Position numbers and translations under genes: made by a program. Positions 48,109 through 57,428 of a stretch of DNA of 64,000 bases are shown one piece after another. The stretch's first letter is position 1. Every line of letters starts with the position of its first letter. The DNA is from UBA10649 sp965278945 (GTDB lineage: Bacteria; Actinomycetota; Actinomycetes; S36-B12). Below the pieces are notes generated by a model that was not told the origin of the DNA, ran no database searches, and worked only from the letters and a program-made list of their open reading frames with translations. Location of the stretch: contig OZ257128.1 of NCBI GenBank assembly GCA_965278945.1, positions 1,302,001 through 1,366,000 on the forward strand. Direction: 5' to 3'.

Positions 48109-49317
48109 ATGAAGTCACTCGACGACCTCCAGGTCGCCGGGCGGACCGTGCTCGTCCGTGCGGACTTCAATGTCCCGCTGGCCGATGGTCCGCACGGTAC
48201 GAAGATCATCACCGACGACGGACGGATCCGTGCGGCGTTGCCGACGCTGGCGTTCCTGCGCGAGAACGGCGCGAAGGTCGTGGTCGTGGCGCACCTGGGC
48301 AGGCCCAAGGGAACCGCGAGCGAGGATCTCAGCCTGGCTCCCGTGGCGGCGCGTCTGGGCGAACTGCTCGACACGTCCGTGCAGCTTGGATCCGATATCA
48401 CCGGTGCGACGGCTCGGCAGTTCGTCGCAGCGCTTGCATCCGGTGAGGTCCTGCTGCTGGAGAACATCCGCTTCGATGCTCGCGAGACGAGCAAGTCCGC
48501 GGACGAGCGCGGGGACCTCGCCTCGGAACTGGCCTCCCTTGCCGACCTCTACGTGTCCGATGGATTCGGCGTTGTGCACCGTGAGCAGGCATCGGTGACC
48601 GATGTCGCGCGCCTGCTGCCGTCCGCCGCCGGACGCCTCGTGGAGAAGGAGGCGTCGGTCTTCGGCAGCCTGCTCGCGAACCCGGAACGCCCGTATGTTG
48701 TCGTGCTGGGCGGGTCGAAGGTCAGCGACAAGCTGGGCGTGATCGGCAACCTCATCACCAAGGTCGACCGACTGCTCATCGGCGGCGGGATGGCGTTCAC
48801 GTTCCTCGCCGCCCAGGGGCATGAGGTGGGCGACTCGCTCCTCGAGGCCGATCAGCTCGACGTGGTCCGGGGCTTCATCGAGCAGGCGTCTGCCGCTGGC
48901 GTCGAGTTGCTGCTGCCCGTCGATGTGGTCGTTGCCGACGAATTCTCCGCATCTGCAAACACGAAGATCGTGGCGGCCGACGGCATCGAGGCCGGCTGGC
49001 GCGGGCTGGACATCGGGCCGCAGACGATTGCCCTGTTCGCCTCGCGGATCGCTGATGCTCGCACGGTCGTCTGGAACGGCCCGATGGGCGTGTTCGAGAT
49101 GGAGCCGTTCGCAGCCGGCACGCGGGGAGTCGCGGAGGCGATCGCTGCATCCGACGCACTCTCCGTCGTCGGTGGCGGCGACTCGGCCGCGGCGATCCGC
49201 ATCCTCGGACTCGACGAGGCCGACTTCAGTCACATCAGCACGGGCGGAGGCGCGAGCCTGGAGTTCCTCGAGGGCAAGGCCCTTCCCGGCCTGACCGTTC
49301 TAGAGGAGACATCCTGA
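48109..49317 (+). CDS. pgk: phosphoglycerate kinase
   Basis: The 402-residue enzyme transfers phosphate from 1,3-bisphosphoglycerate to ADP. Motifs: RTVLVRADFNVPLADG, VVVAHLGRPKG, LLLENIRFDARE, VVLGGSKVSDKLGVI, GPMGVFEMEPFAAGT and VVGGGDSAAAIR with the nucleotide-binding Gly run, then HISTGGGASLEFLEGK. ATG 48109 follows AGGGCGAAC. The stop overlaps the tpiA ATG by one base. Confidence 0.97.
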   Translation: MKSLDDLQVAGRTVLVRADFNVPLADGPHGTKIITDDGRIRAALPTLAFLRENGAKVVVVAHLGRPKGTASEDLSLAPVAARLGELLDTSVQLGSDITGATARQFVAALASGEVLLLENIRFDARETSKSADERGDLASELASLADLYVSDGFGVVHREQASVTDVARLLPSAAGRLVEKEASVFGSLLANPERPYVVVLGGSKVSDKLGVIGNLITKVDRLLIGGGMAFTFLAAQGHEVGDSLLEADQLDVVRGFIEQASAAGVELLLPVDVVVADEFSASANTKIVAADGIEAGWRGLDIGPQTIALFASRIADARTVVWNGPMGVFEMEPFAAGTRGVAEAIAASDALSVVGGGDSAAAIRILGLDEADFSHISTGGGASLEFLEGKALPGLTVLEETS

Positions 49318-50114
49318 TGGCCACCACCCGCAAGCCGCTCATGGCTGGCAACTGGAAGATGAACCTCAACCACCTCGAGGCCATCGCCCTGGTGCAGAAG
49401 CTCGCCTTCGCGTTCAACGAGGAGGACTACGCCGCGGTCGACGTCGCGGTGCTCCCGCCCTTCACCGATATTCGCTCGGTGCAGACACTCGTCGACGGTG
49501 ACAAGTACGACATCCAGTACGGCGGCCAGGACCTCTCGGTCAACGACTCCGGCGCGTACACCGGTGACATCAGCGGCGTCATGCTCGCCAAGCTGGGCTG
49601 CACCTACGTGACGGTAGGTCACAGCGAGCGCCGCGAGTACCACGACGAGACCGACGAAGTCGTGAACGCCAAGACCAAGGCGGCCTTGCGCAACGGGCTC
49701 ATCCCGATCGTGTGCATGGGGGAGGGCCTGCCCATCCGTCAGGCCGACGAGCACGTCGCGCACGTGCTGACCCAGCTCGATGCGGATCTCGACGGCCTCA
49801 CCGCCGAGCAGGTGGCCGGTCTCGTGATCGCATACGAGCCGGTCTGGGCGATCGGCACCGGCGAGGTCGCCACGCCGGAGGACGCCCAGGAGGTGTGCAG
49901 CGCGATTCGCGGGCGCATCAAGGAGACCTACGGCTCGGCCACGGCCGACGCGGTTCGAATCCTCTACGGCGGCTCCGTCAAGTCGTCGAACGTCGCCGGC
50001 ATCATGGCCAAGGCCGATGTCGACGGGGCCTTGATCGGCGGTGCGAGCCTGGATCCCGATGAGTTCGTGGGTATCGTCCGCTTCAGGCTGCACCCGCCCG
50101 AGTTAGTCTCCTAA
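49317..50114 (+). CDS. tpiA: triosephosphate isomerase
   Basis: The 265-residue TIM barrel. The catalytic residues are visible: Lys in MAGNWKMNLNH, His in YVTVGHSERREYH and Glu in VIAYEPVWAIGTGEVATPED (loop 6 follows). The C-terminal phosphate site is RILYGGSVKSSNVAG and GALIGGASLDPDEF. ATG 49317 is behind GGAGACATCCTG. secG follows after about 60 bases. Confidence 0.97.
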   Translation: MATTRKPLMAGNWKMNLNHLEAIALVQKLAFAFNEEDYAAVDVAVLPPFTDIRSVQTLVDGDKYDIQYGGQDLSVNDSGAYTGDISGVMLAKLGCTYVTVGHSERREYHDETDEVVNAKTKAALRNGLIPIVCMGEGLPIRQADEHVAHVLTQLDADLDGLTAEQVAGLVIAYEPVWAIGTGEVATPEDAQEVCSAIRGRIKETYGSATADAVRILYGGSVKSSNVAGIMAKADVDGALIGGASLDPDEFVGIVRFRLHPPELVS

Positions 50115-50173
50115 GGCGCGCACGTCTATTCTCTACAGGTTCGCCCGTTCACATCCCCGGCAGGAGTAACTCA

Positions 50174-50422
50174 ATGGTCACAGCGCTGACAATTGCGCTG
50201 GCCGTGGTCCTCGTGATCACGAGCGTGCTGCTGGTGGTTCTCATCCTGCTGCACCGCGGCAAGGGCGGCGGACTGTCCGACCTCTTCGGAGGTGGCGTCA
50301 GTTCGTCCATCGGCGGATCCTCGGTCGCCGAGAAGAACCTCGATCGCCTCACCGTCGGCCTCGGACTCGTCTGGGCCGCATGCATCATCGCCGTCGGGCT
50401 GCTCGTCAGCGCCGGCGTCTGA
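50174..50422 (+). CDS. secG: preprotein translocase subunit SecG
   Basis: An 82-residue membrane protein of the Sec channel. The first helix is VTALTIALAVVLVITSVLLV, followed by the conserved HRGKGGGLSDLFGGGVSSSI cytoplasmic loop and the second helix GLVWAACIIAVGLLVSAGV. Start ATG 50174 with GGCAGGAG upstream. The usual actinobacterial position is directly after tpiA and before rbpA. Confidence 0.96.
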   Translation: MVTALTIALAVVLVITSVLLVVLILLHRGKGGGLSDLFGGGVSSSIGGSSVAEKNLDRLTVGLGLVWAACIIAVGLLVSAGV

Positions 50423-50435
50423 CGAAAGGTTCTTC

Positions 50436-50765
50436 ATGTCTGGTGGTAGTGCGATTCGCGGCAGTCGCGTCGGGGCTGGCCCCATGGGCGAAGCCGAGCG
50501 CGGCGAGGCCGCTCCCCGCATGTGGGTGTCCTTCTGGTGCTCGCGCGGCCACGAGTCACGGCCGAGCTTCGCCGTCGACGCCGCCATTCCCGATGAGTGG
50601 GACTGCCCGCGCTGCGGACTGCCCGCCGGCCCGGACAAGGACAACCCCCCGGCCCCGCCGAAGATCGAGCCGTACAAGACGCACCTGGCCTACGTGAAGG
50701 AGCGACGTTCCGACAAGGACGGCGCCGCGATCCTGGCCGAGGCCCTGGACAAGCTCAAGCCGTAG
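50436..50765 (+). CDS. rbpA: RNA polymerase-binding protein RbpA
   Basis: RbpA is an actinobacteria-specific activator that binds the sigma factor and promoter DNA. The 109 residues include GGSAIRGSRVGAGPMGEAER, then the zinc-ribbon-like core (VSFWCSRGHESRPSFA and WDCPRCGLPAG) with Cys and His ligands, and the C-terminal sigma-interaction domain (PYKTHLAYVKERRSDKDG, AAILAEALDKL). ATG 50436 follows GAAAGG. A long palindrome ends the unit. Confidence 0.96.
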   Translation: MSGGSAIRGSRVGAGPMGEAERGEAAPRMWVSFWCSRGHESRPSFAVDAAIPDEWDCPRCGLPAGPDKDNPPAPPKIEPYKTHLAYVKERRSDKDGAAILAEALDKLKP

Positions 50766-50796
50766 CTTGTAGGCGCTTTTCGTCCCCTCGAACTAC

Positions 50797-50858
50797 CGCG
50801 AGTGGGCAGTTGTGGTCGCAGATTCGTTCCGAGTCACGACCACAACTGCCCACTCGCG
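50797..50858. repeat. GAGTGGGCAGTTGT palindrome, copy C
   Basis: The left arm at 50797-50818 and right arm at 50837-50858 are perfect complements over 22 bp around an 18-base loop. The stem contains CGCGAGTGGGCAGTTGTGG as in copy A. It lies between the converging rbpA and pgl genes. Confidence 0.93.
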
Positions 50859-50864
50859 TTCTGT

Positions 50865-51641
50865 TTACGCGCTGGGGCGGCCCATCTGGGCGGGGAGTTT
50901 TGCTGCCGCCGCCTCGTCGACAAGGAACAGCGTCCGCTCGCGGCCGCGAGCACCGGCCGCCGGCACCTGGAATGAGCCCGCCTCGTCGGTGAGGGCCAGC
51001 CGGACGGCGGAGCCCTTCTCCTCGCCCGACGCCAGCACCCAGACCTCCTTCGAGGCGTTGATCGACGGCAGGGTCAGCGTGATCCGGATCGGCGGCGGCT
51101 TCGGCGCCCCGCGGACCGCGCAGCATGACCGGGTGTCGTGCAGGGCAGGCAGTTCGGGGAACAGCGAGGCCACGTGGGCATCGGGGCCGATTCCCAGCAG
51201 CATGATGTCGAAGTTCGGCACGTCGGCATGGTCCTCCGGTCGCGAGGCCCGGGCCAGCAGGTCGGCGTACGACTCCGCGGCCACGTCGACGTCTCCGCTC
51301 GTCTCCTCGGGTGTCGGCATCGCATGCACGCGCGATGGGTCGATGCCGACCACGTCGATGAGCGCCTCGCGCGCACCGGTCTCGTTGCGCTCAGGATCTC
51401 CGGACGGCAGGTAGCGCTCGTCTCCCCACCACAGATCGATGCTCGACCAGTCGATGGAGTCGCGGCCGGGATTCGCCGCTATGGCCGCCAGGACCGCGGT
51501 GCCGATCCGCCCCCCGGTCAGGCACACGTGCGCATGTCCTGAAGATGCCTGAGCCTCGACAACCGTCGTGATGAAGCGCGCGGCCGCGGACTCCGCGAGC
51601 GCCTCGGCGTCGGGATGACGCAGCACCTCGACCGGGCTCAT
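50865..51641 (-). CDS. pgl: 6-phosphogluconolactonase
   Basis: The 258-residue enzyme hydrolyses 6-phosphogluconolactone. NagB-like motifs: HVCLTGGRIGTAVLAAI, IDLWWGDERYLPSGDPERN, DIMLLGIGPDAHVASLFPEL and RITLTLPSIN. It is the last gene of tkt-tal-zwf-opcA-pgl; its ATG overlaps the opcA stop by 4 bases. The order and the partner opcA are typical of actinobacteria. The C-terminal stretch is Ala-rich and variable. Confidence 0.94.
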   Translation of the reverse strand: MSPVEVLRHPDAEALAESAAARFITTVVEAQASSGHAHVCLTGGRIGTAVLAAIAANPGRDSIDWSSIDLWWGDERYLPSGDPERNETGAREALIDVVGIDPSRVHAMPTPEETSGDVDVAAESYADLLARASRPEDHADVPNFDIMLLGIGPDAHVASLFPELPALHDTRSCCAVRGAPKPPPIRITLTLPSINASKEVWVLASGEEKGSAVRLALTDEAGSFQVPAAGARGRERTLFLVDEAAAAKLPAQMGRPSA

Positions 51642-52552
51642 GACGCAGGCTCCAGAACGTCGGCAACGCGCGCGATGACCTCGCCGTAGATCTCGTCCGG
51701 ATCCAGACGTCGCAGCTCCTCGGCAAGCAGGTCCGCCAGATCGCGACGTGGCAGGGAGATTCGTGAGTCGGGCGTGTTCGGCCTGACGAGCACGGCGGTG
51801 ATCCCATCGGACCTGCTGACCGAGATTGTTCCGCTCGCGGTCTCCAAGCACACCTCGGTGATGCCCGGGCCTTCGCTCGTCAGCATCTCGACCTCGACCT
51901 TCAGACAGCGCCCTAGCCACAGGGCCAGGAGCACGGCGCTCGGATTGCCCTCTTCGGCGGCCACGCTCGCCTTGCTCACCTTGCCCGAGGGCTGGTCGAG
52001 GATCGACGCGAGTGCGGAGCGCCACGGCGTCAGGCGGGTCCAACTGAGATCGGTATCTCCGGGGCGGTACCCGTCGCGGCGCGCCACGAGTGCGCGCAGC
52101 GGCTCGTCAGCGGACGCGCAGTCGGTGATGCGTCGCTGCGCGTGCCGCCCGATGGGATCGTCCGCCGGGATCGCCGGAGGGTCCTCGGGCCAGTAGGCGA
52201 CGACGGGAGTGTCGCTCAGCAGCAGTGGCACGGCGACGGAGTTCGCGTGGTCGGCCAGCAGTCCGCGCAGCCGCAGGACCGCGACCTCGCCGGGACCGTC
52301 GTCGCCGCCGACCGAGATGTCGGCATCGAGACGAGTCTCATGCTTGCCCGGTCGAGGGATGAGGGTGACGATGCGCATCGGGTGCTGTCGGGCCGCGCCT
52401 ACCGCTGCGGCTGTGGCGTCGGCCTGAGCCTCCTCGTCGGACAAGATGAGCAGGCTGAGCACCATCCCGGTAGCGGGAGAGCCCATCCGATGGCGCTCGG
52501 CGGCGATGGCCCTGGCGACCTCTCCGCCGCTCGTGTCTTCCAGCCGGATCAT
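51638..52552 (-). CDS. opcA: glucose-6-phosphate dehydrogenase assembly protein OpcA
   Basis: OpcA is required for active G6PDH in actinobacteria and cyanobacteria. The 304-residue protein starts IRLEDTSGGEVARAIAAERH and contains MVLSLLILSDEE, TLIPRPGKHETRLDADISVG, PVVAYWPEDPPAIPADDPIG and DLSWTRLTPWRSALASIL, all family-like. Start ATG 52552 overlaps the zwf stop. It is probably translated as part of the tkt-pgl operon. Confidence 0.94.
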   Translation of the reverse strand: MIRLEDTSGGEVARAIAAERHRMGSPATGMVLSLLILSDEEAQADATAAAVGAARQHPMRIVTLIPRPGKHETRLDADISVGGDDGPGEVAVLRLRGLLADHANSVAVPLLLSDTPVVAYWPEDPPAIPADDPIGRHAQRRITDCASADEPLRALVARRDGYRPGDTDLSWTRLTPWRSALASILDQPSGKVSKASVAAEEGNPSAVLLALWLGRCLKVEVEMLTSEGPGITEVCLETASGTISVSRSDGITAVLVRPNTPDSRISLPRRDLADLLAEELRRLDPDEIYGEVIARVADVLEPAS

Positions 52553-54096
52553 GGACGCCTCCAGGAGTGTCCGTCGCGCTCGATCATGTCGTACGCCGAA
52601 TGCGGTCCCCAACCGCCGGAGACGTACTGCTCCGGCTTGCCGTGCGCTGCCCAGTAGTCCAGGACCGGGTCGAGGATCTCCCAGCCGAGCTCTACCTCTT
52701 CGTGGCGCGGGAAGAGCGGCGGATCGCCGAGGAGGACGTCGAGGATGAGGCGCTCGTACGCCTCGGGGCTGGTGTCGACGAAGGACTCTCCGTACTGGAA
52801 GTCCATCGTGACGTCGCGCACCTGCACGGACGACGTGTTGGGCACCTTGGACCCGAATCGCACGGTGATGCCCTCGTCGGGCTGGATGCGGAAGACGAAT
52901 GCGTTGTTACTGAGCTCCTGAACTGCTGTCGCGGCGAAGGGCAGGTGCGGGGCACGCTTGAAGACGACAGCCACCTCTGTCACGCGACGCCCAAGGCGCT
53001 TGCCGGTGCGCAGGTAGAACGGCACTCCCGCCCAGCGGCGGTTGTCGACATCGACACGAATCGCGGCGTAGGTCTCGGTCGCGCTGTCGGGGGAGATGCC
53101 CTCCTCCTCGAGGTATCCCTTGACCGGGATTCCGCCCTGCCAGCCGGTCGCATACTGGCCGCGACTGGTGTGCTTTCCGAGCTCGCGCGGCAGTGACACG
53201 GCCCGAAGCACCTTCTCCTTCTCGGCCCGGACGTCGTCCGCAGCGAAAGACAGGGGTTCCTCCATTGCGGTCAGCGCCAACAACTGGAGCAGGTGATTCT
53301 GGATGACGTCACGAGCCGCACCGATGCCGTCGTAGTAGCCGGCGCGGCCACCGATGCCGATGTCCTCGGCCATCGTGATCTGCACGTTGTCGACGTAGTT
53401 CGAGTTCCACAACGGCTCGTACATCGTGTTCGCGAAGCGCACGGCCAGGATGTTCTGCACTGTCTCCTTGCCGAGGTAGTGGTCGATCCGGAAGACCGAC
53501 CCGGACTCGAACACCTCCCCGACAATGCGGTTGAGCTCCTGGGCGCTCGCGAGATCGTGGCCGAAGGGCTTCTCGATGACGACGCGTCGCCAGGCGTCCG
53601 GCGGATCCTCCGCGAGCCCGGACGTCTTCAGGTGCTGGAGGACCACCGGGAACAGGCCCGGCGGGATGGACAGGTAGAACGCATGGTTGCCGCCGGTGCC
53701 GCGGGATGCGTCCAGCTCGGCGACGACATCCTTGAGCCGCAGGTAGGCATCCTCGTCACCGAGGTCTCCCTGCACGAAGCGAATGCCCTCGGCCAGCTGC
53801 TTCCACACCTCTTCGCGGAACGGCGTGCGGGCATGCTCGCGAACCGAGTCGTGGACGATCTGCGCGAAGTCCTGGTCGGCCCAGTCGCGTCGGGCGAAGC
53901 CGACGAGCCCGAAGCCGGGCGGCAGGAGCCCGCGATTGGCAAGGTCGTAGATCGCTGGCATGACCTTCTTGCGAGACAGATCACCTGTTACTCCGAAGAG
54001 CACCAGTCCGCACGGGCCCGCAACTCTCGGCAGCCGTTGATCGAGGGGATCTCGGAGCGGATTGAGTGACTCCTCGACAATCCGCCTGGGGCTCAC
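52549..54096 (-). CDS. zwf: glucose-6-phosphate 1-dehydrogenase
   Basis: The 515-residue enzyme makes 6-phosphogluconolactone and NADPH. The coenzyme loop is VLFGVTGDLSRKKVMPAIYD, the substrate motif RIDHYLGKETVQNILAVRFA with catalytic His nearby, and VIEKPFGHDL. The C-terminus ends with VSGGWGPHSAYDMIERDGHS. It starts 1 base after the tal stop and overlaps opcA by 4 bases. Length is normal. Confidence 0.97.
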   Translation of the reverse strand: MSPRRIVEESLNPLRDPLDQRLPRVAGPCGLVLFGVTGDLSRKKVMPAIYDLANRGLLPPGFGLVGFARRDWADQDFAQIVHDSVREHARTPFREEVWKQLAEGIRFVQGDLGDEDAYLRLKDVVAELDASRGTGGNHAFYLSIPPGLFPVVLQHLKTSGLAEDPPDAWRRVVIEKPFGHDLASAQELNRIVGEVFESGSVFRIDHYLGKETVQNILAVRFANTMYEPLWNSNYVDNVQITMAEDIGIGGRAGYYDGIGAARDVIQNHLLQLLALTAMEEPLSFAADDVRAEKEKVLRAVSLPRELGKHTSRGQYATGWQGGIPVKGYLEEEGISPDSATETYAAIRVDVDNRRWAGVPFYLRTGKRLGRRVTEVAVVFKRAPHLPFAATAVQELSNNAFVFRIQPDEGITVRFGSKVPNTSSVQVRDVTMDFQYGESFVDTSPEAYERLILDVLLGDPPLFPRHEEVELGWEILDPVLDYWAAHGKPEQYVSGGWGPHSAYDMIERDGHSWRRP

Positions 54097-54097
54097 G

Positions 54098-55219
54098 TCA
54101 GGAACCGGTTCCCGCTGCTGTCGCGACGGTTGACCGCAGTTGCTCCCACGAGTCGATGAACTTTGTCACGCCCTCGCTCTCGAGCACGGCGAACACGTCC
54201 GCCATGTCGACGCCGACATCCGCCAGACCCTTCATGACGCTGGCTGACTCGTCGCGAGTCCCCGTGATCGAGTCGGCCACGATGACGCCCTGGGCGGCAA
54301 CCGCGTCGAGTGTCGCCTCCGGCATCGTGTTGACACAGCCGCGAGCGGCAAGGTCGACCACGTAGCGAGTGGGGTCGTATGCGGGATCCTTCACGCCGGT
54401 CGACGCCCACAGGGGGCGCTGGACATTCGCGCCCTTGGCGGCCAGTGCCTGCCAGCGATCGGTGGCCAGCCCGTCGATGTGCGCGGACCAGGCCAGGCGC
54501 GCGTTGGCGATGGCAGCCTTGCCCAGCAGGGCGAGGGCTTCGGGCGTGCCGATCGCCTTGAGCCGGGCATCGACCTCGGTGTCGATCCGGCTGACGAAGA
54601 AGCTCGCGACCGACTGGATGGTGCTGAGGTCGATGCCAGCCGCGGCGGCCTTCTCCAGGCCGCTCATGTATGCGTCGACGACCTCGAGGTAGCGCTCGAC
54701 CGAGAAGATCAACGTGACGTTGACGCTGATTCCCGAGCCGATCACGGACGTGATGGCGGGCAGCCCGGCCTCGGTTGCCGGGATCTTGATCAGCGCGTTG
54801 GGGCGATCGACCGTTGCCCAGAGCTCGCCGGCCTGGGTGACCGTCTCGTCGGTGACATTGGCCAGGCGCGGGTCGACCTCGATCGACACGCGGCCGTCGA
54901 CTCCGCCGCTCTCGGCGTACAGGTCGGCGAAGACATCGCACGCCGACCGCACGTCATCGGTGGTCAGGACGCGGATGATCGCGTCGACGTCGGACCCACC
55001 AGCAGCGAGGCTGGTCAGCTGGTCTGCATACGCAGTGGCGCCCGTCGAGATCGCCTTGTCGAAGATGCTCGGATTCGTCGTGACGCCGCGCACGCACTCC
55101 TCGGCGACCAGCTGGGCGAGATTGCCGGAGGTGAGGCGATGACGATCGAGGTCATCGAGCCAGATGGACACGCCGGCGTCGGTCAGTGCCTGGAGGCGGG
55201 GGTTCGCGCTGGTGGGCAT
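54098..55219 (-). CDS. tal: transaldolase
   Basis: The 373-residue enzyme of the actinobacterial TalB subfamily moves a dihydroxyacetone unit between sugar phosphates. Motifs: VSIWLDDLDRHRLTSGNLAQ, EECVRGVTTNPSIFDKAI, NALIKIPATEAGLPAI, SVNVTLIFSVERYLEVVDAY and RPLWASTGVKDPAYD, where the Lys forms the Schiff base. ATG 55219 follows AGGAGC. It lies between tkt and zwf. Confidence 0.96.
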   Translation of the reverse strand: MPTSANPRLQALTDAGVSIWLDDLDRHRLTSGNLAQLVAEECVRGVTTNPSIFDKAISTGATAYADQLTSLAAGGSDVDAIIRVLTTDDVRSACDVFADLYAESGGVDGRVSIEVDPRLANVTDETVTQAGELWATVDRPNALIKIPATEAGLPAITSVIGSGISVNVTLIFSVERYLEVVDAYMSGLEKAAAAGIDLSTIQSVASFFVSRIDTEVDARLKAIGTPEALALLGKAAIANARLAWSAHIDGLATDRWQALAAKGANVQRPLWASTGVKDPAYDPTRYVVDLAARGCVNTMPEATLDAVAAQGVIVADSITGTRDESASVMKGLADVGVDMADVFAVLESEGVTKFIDSWEQLRSTVATAAGTGS

Positions 55220-55246
55220 GATTCTCGTGCTCCTGTCGGTTGTGAG

Positions 55247-57340
55247 TCAGTCGCGCGAGGCAGCAGTGATGCTGTCGCGAGCGGCGGCGATGATGTTCTC
55301 GACGGTGATCCCGAACTCTCGGTAGAGCACCTTGTAGTCGGCGCTTGCCCCGAAGTGATCAAGTCCGATGACGCGACCGCAGTCGCCCACGTACTTCCAC
55401 CAGCCCTGCGTGGCCCCGGCCTCGACCGAGACACGAGCGCGAACGGACGGCAGAAGCACGCTGTCGCGGTACCCGAGGTCCTGCGCGTCGAACCACTCCA
55501 AGCACGGCATGGAGATGACGCGAACACCGATGCCGTCGGCCTCGAGCGCAGCAGCGGCCTCCATCGCAAGCGACACCTCGGAACCGGTCGCCAGCAACTG
55601 AACCTTCGGATCGTCCGAGTCCGCGACGACGTAGGCGCCCTTGGCGACTCCGTCGCGAACGGTGTCGGCGTCGGTGGTCGCGGTGGGCACGTTCTGCCGG
55701 GTGAGGATCAGGCCGGCCGGCGCGCGGTGGTGCAGGATCGTGCGCCACGCCGCTGACGTCTCGTTCGCATCAGCGGGCCTGACGACGTTGAGCCCGGGAA
55801 TCGCGCGGAGCGACCACAGGTGCTCGACGGGCTGATGCGTCGGGCCGTCCTCGCCGAGGCCGATCGAGTCATGCGTCCACACGTACGTGACCGCGGTCTG
55901 CATGAGAGCCGCGAGCCGAACTGCGCCGCGCATGTAGTCGGAGAAGACCAGGAAGGTTCCGCCGAACGGTCGGGTGAGTCCGTCGACCGCGATGCCGTTG
56001 AGGATCGCGCCCATCGCGTGCTCGCGAATGCCGAAGTGCAGGACGCGGCCGTAGGGCGACGGATTGGGCATCGTGCTGCTGGCGGGCAGGAAGCTCGGTG
56101 CGCCCTCGATGGTGGTGAGGTTCGACTCCGCGAGGTCCGCTGAGCCTCCCCAGAGCTCGGGCATCACCGGGGCCACGGCGTTGATGACCTCGCCGGATGC
56201 CTTGCGGGTTGCGACCGATCCGCCGGGCTCGAACCACGGAAGTGCCGCCTCGAGGCCGTCGGGAAGCTCATGGGCCAGGAGGCGGTCGAGCAGCGCTGCG
56301 TTGTCGGGATTGGCCGCGCGCCACTCGGAGAACGACGCGTCCCAGTCGGCCTTCGCGCTGTCGACGCGGTGGCGCAGGTTTCCACGCACGCGGTCGAGGA
56401 GTTCGGCGTCGAACGCGAAGTGCGCGTCGGGATCCAGGCCGAGCAGGACCTTGGTGGCGCGGATCTCGTCCTCGCCTAGCGCGGAGCCGTGCGACTTGCC
56501 GGTATTGCGCAGATGCGGAGCCGGCCACGCGATCGTGGTGCGCAGCTTGATGAACGTCGGACGGTCCTTCTCGGCCTTCGCCGCCTCGATCGCCGCGTAC
56601 AGCCCCTCGACGTCGACGGAGCCGTCGGCGTTCTCAGCGACATAGTGGGTCGCCCAGCCGTAGGCCTCGTAGCGCGCGCAGACGTCCTCGTGGAACGCAA
56701 CGCCCGTATCGCCCTCGATCGAGATGTGGTTGTCGTCATAGATGACGCAGAGCCGGTTGAGGTGCTGGAGTCCGGCGAGGGACGAGGCCTCCGAGGTGAC
56801 GCCCTCCTCGAGGCAGCCGTCACCGGCGATGACCCAGATGCGATGGTCGAACGGGCTCTCGCCGTCGGGCGTATCCGGGTCGAAGAGACCGCGCTCGTAG
56901 CGTGCCGACATCGCCATGCCGACCCCATTGGCCAGTCCCTGGCCGAGCGGACCGGTCGTGGTCTCGATTCCCGCGGTGTGGCCGTGCTCGGGATGACCGG
57001 GCGTGCGGGAGCCCCAGGTGCGAAAGGACTCGAGGTCGGTCATCGACAGGCCGTAGCCGGACAGGAACAGCTGGCTGTACAGCGTCAGGCTGGTGTGGCC
57101 GTTCGACAGGACGAATCGGTCGCGGCCGAGCCAGCTCGGGTCGAGCGGATCGTGGCGCATGACCTTCTGGAACAGCAGGTAGGCAACCGGAGCGAGGCTC
57201 ATCGCCGTGCCGGGATGGCCGTTCCCGACACGCTGCACAGCGTCGGCGGCGAGGGCACGGAGGTAGGCAATCGCGCGGTCGTCGTCATCCGACCAGTCGA
57301 GCGGTGCGGCGGACGGTGACAAGGACGCAGACGTGGTCAT
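55247..57340 (-). CDS. tkt: transketolase
   Basis: The 697-residue thiamine diphosphate enzyme of the pentose phosphate pathway. Motifs: VGNGHPGTAMSLAPVAYLLF, NGHTSLTLYSQLFLSG, TGPLGQGLANGVGMA, the ThDP motif IAGDGCLEEGVTSEASSLAG with IYDDNHISIEG, then GIREHAMGAILNGIA, HDSIGLGEDGPTHQPVEHL and CLEWFDAQD. First gene of the five-gene operon; ctaB begins 88 bases away on the other strand. Length matches the family. Confidence 0.97.
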   Translation of the reverse strand: MTTSASLSPSAAPLDWSDDDDRAIAYLRALAADAVQRVGNGHPGTAMSLAPVAYLLFQKVMRHDPLDPSWLGRDRFVLSNGHTSLTLYSQLFLSGYGLSMTDLESFRTWGSRTPGHPEHGHTAGIETTTGPLGQGLANGVGMAMSARYERGLFDPDTPDGESPFDHRIWVIAGDGCLEEGVTSEASSLAGLQHLNRLCVIYDDNHISIEGDTGVAFHEDVCARYEAYGWATHYVAENADGSVDVEGLYAAIEAAKAEKDRPTFIKLRTTIAWPAPHLRNTGKSHGSALGEDEIRATKVLLGLDPDAHFAFDAELLDRVRGNLRHRVDSAKADWDASFSEWRAANPDNAALLDRLLAHELPDGLEAALPWFEPGGSVATRKASGEVINAVAPVMPELWGGSADLAESNLTTIEGAPSFLPASSTMPNPSPYGRVLHFGIREHAMGAILNGIAVDGLTRPFGGTFLVFSDYMRGAVRLAALMQTAVTYVWTHDSIGLGEDGPTHQPVEHLWSLRAIPGLNVVRPADANETSAAWRTILHHRAPAGLILTRQNVPTATTDADTVRDGVAKGAYVVADSDDPKVQLLATGSEVSLAMEAAAALEADGIGVRVISMPCLEWFDAQDLGYRDSVLLPSVRARVSVEAGATQGWWKYVGDCGRVIGLDHFGASADYKVLYREFGITVENIIAAARDSITAASRD

Positions 57341-57428
57341 GCGACGACCCTAGCCAACGCGCTCCACCGGCGAACAGCGATCATGGTCGTTGAGTACGCT
57401 GTTCATCATTCGGACTCTCGGAGGCTAG

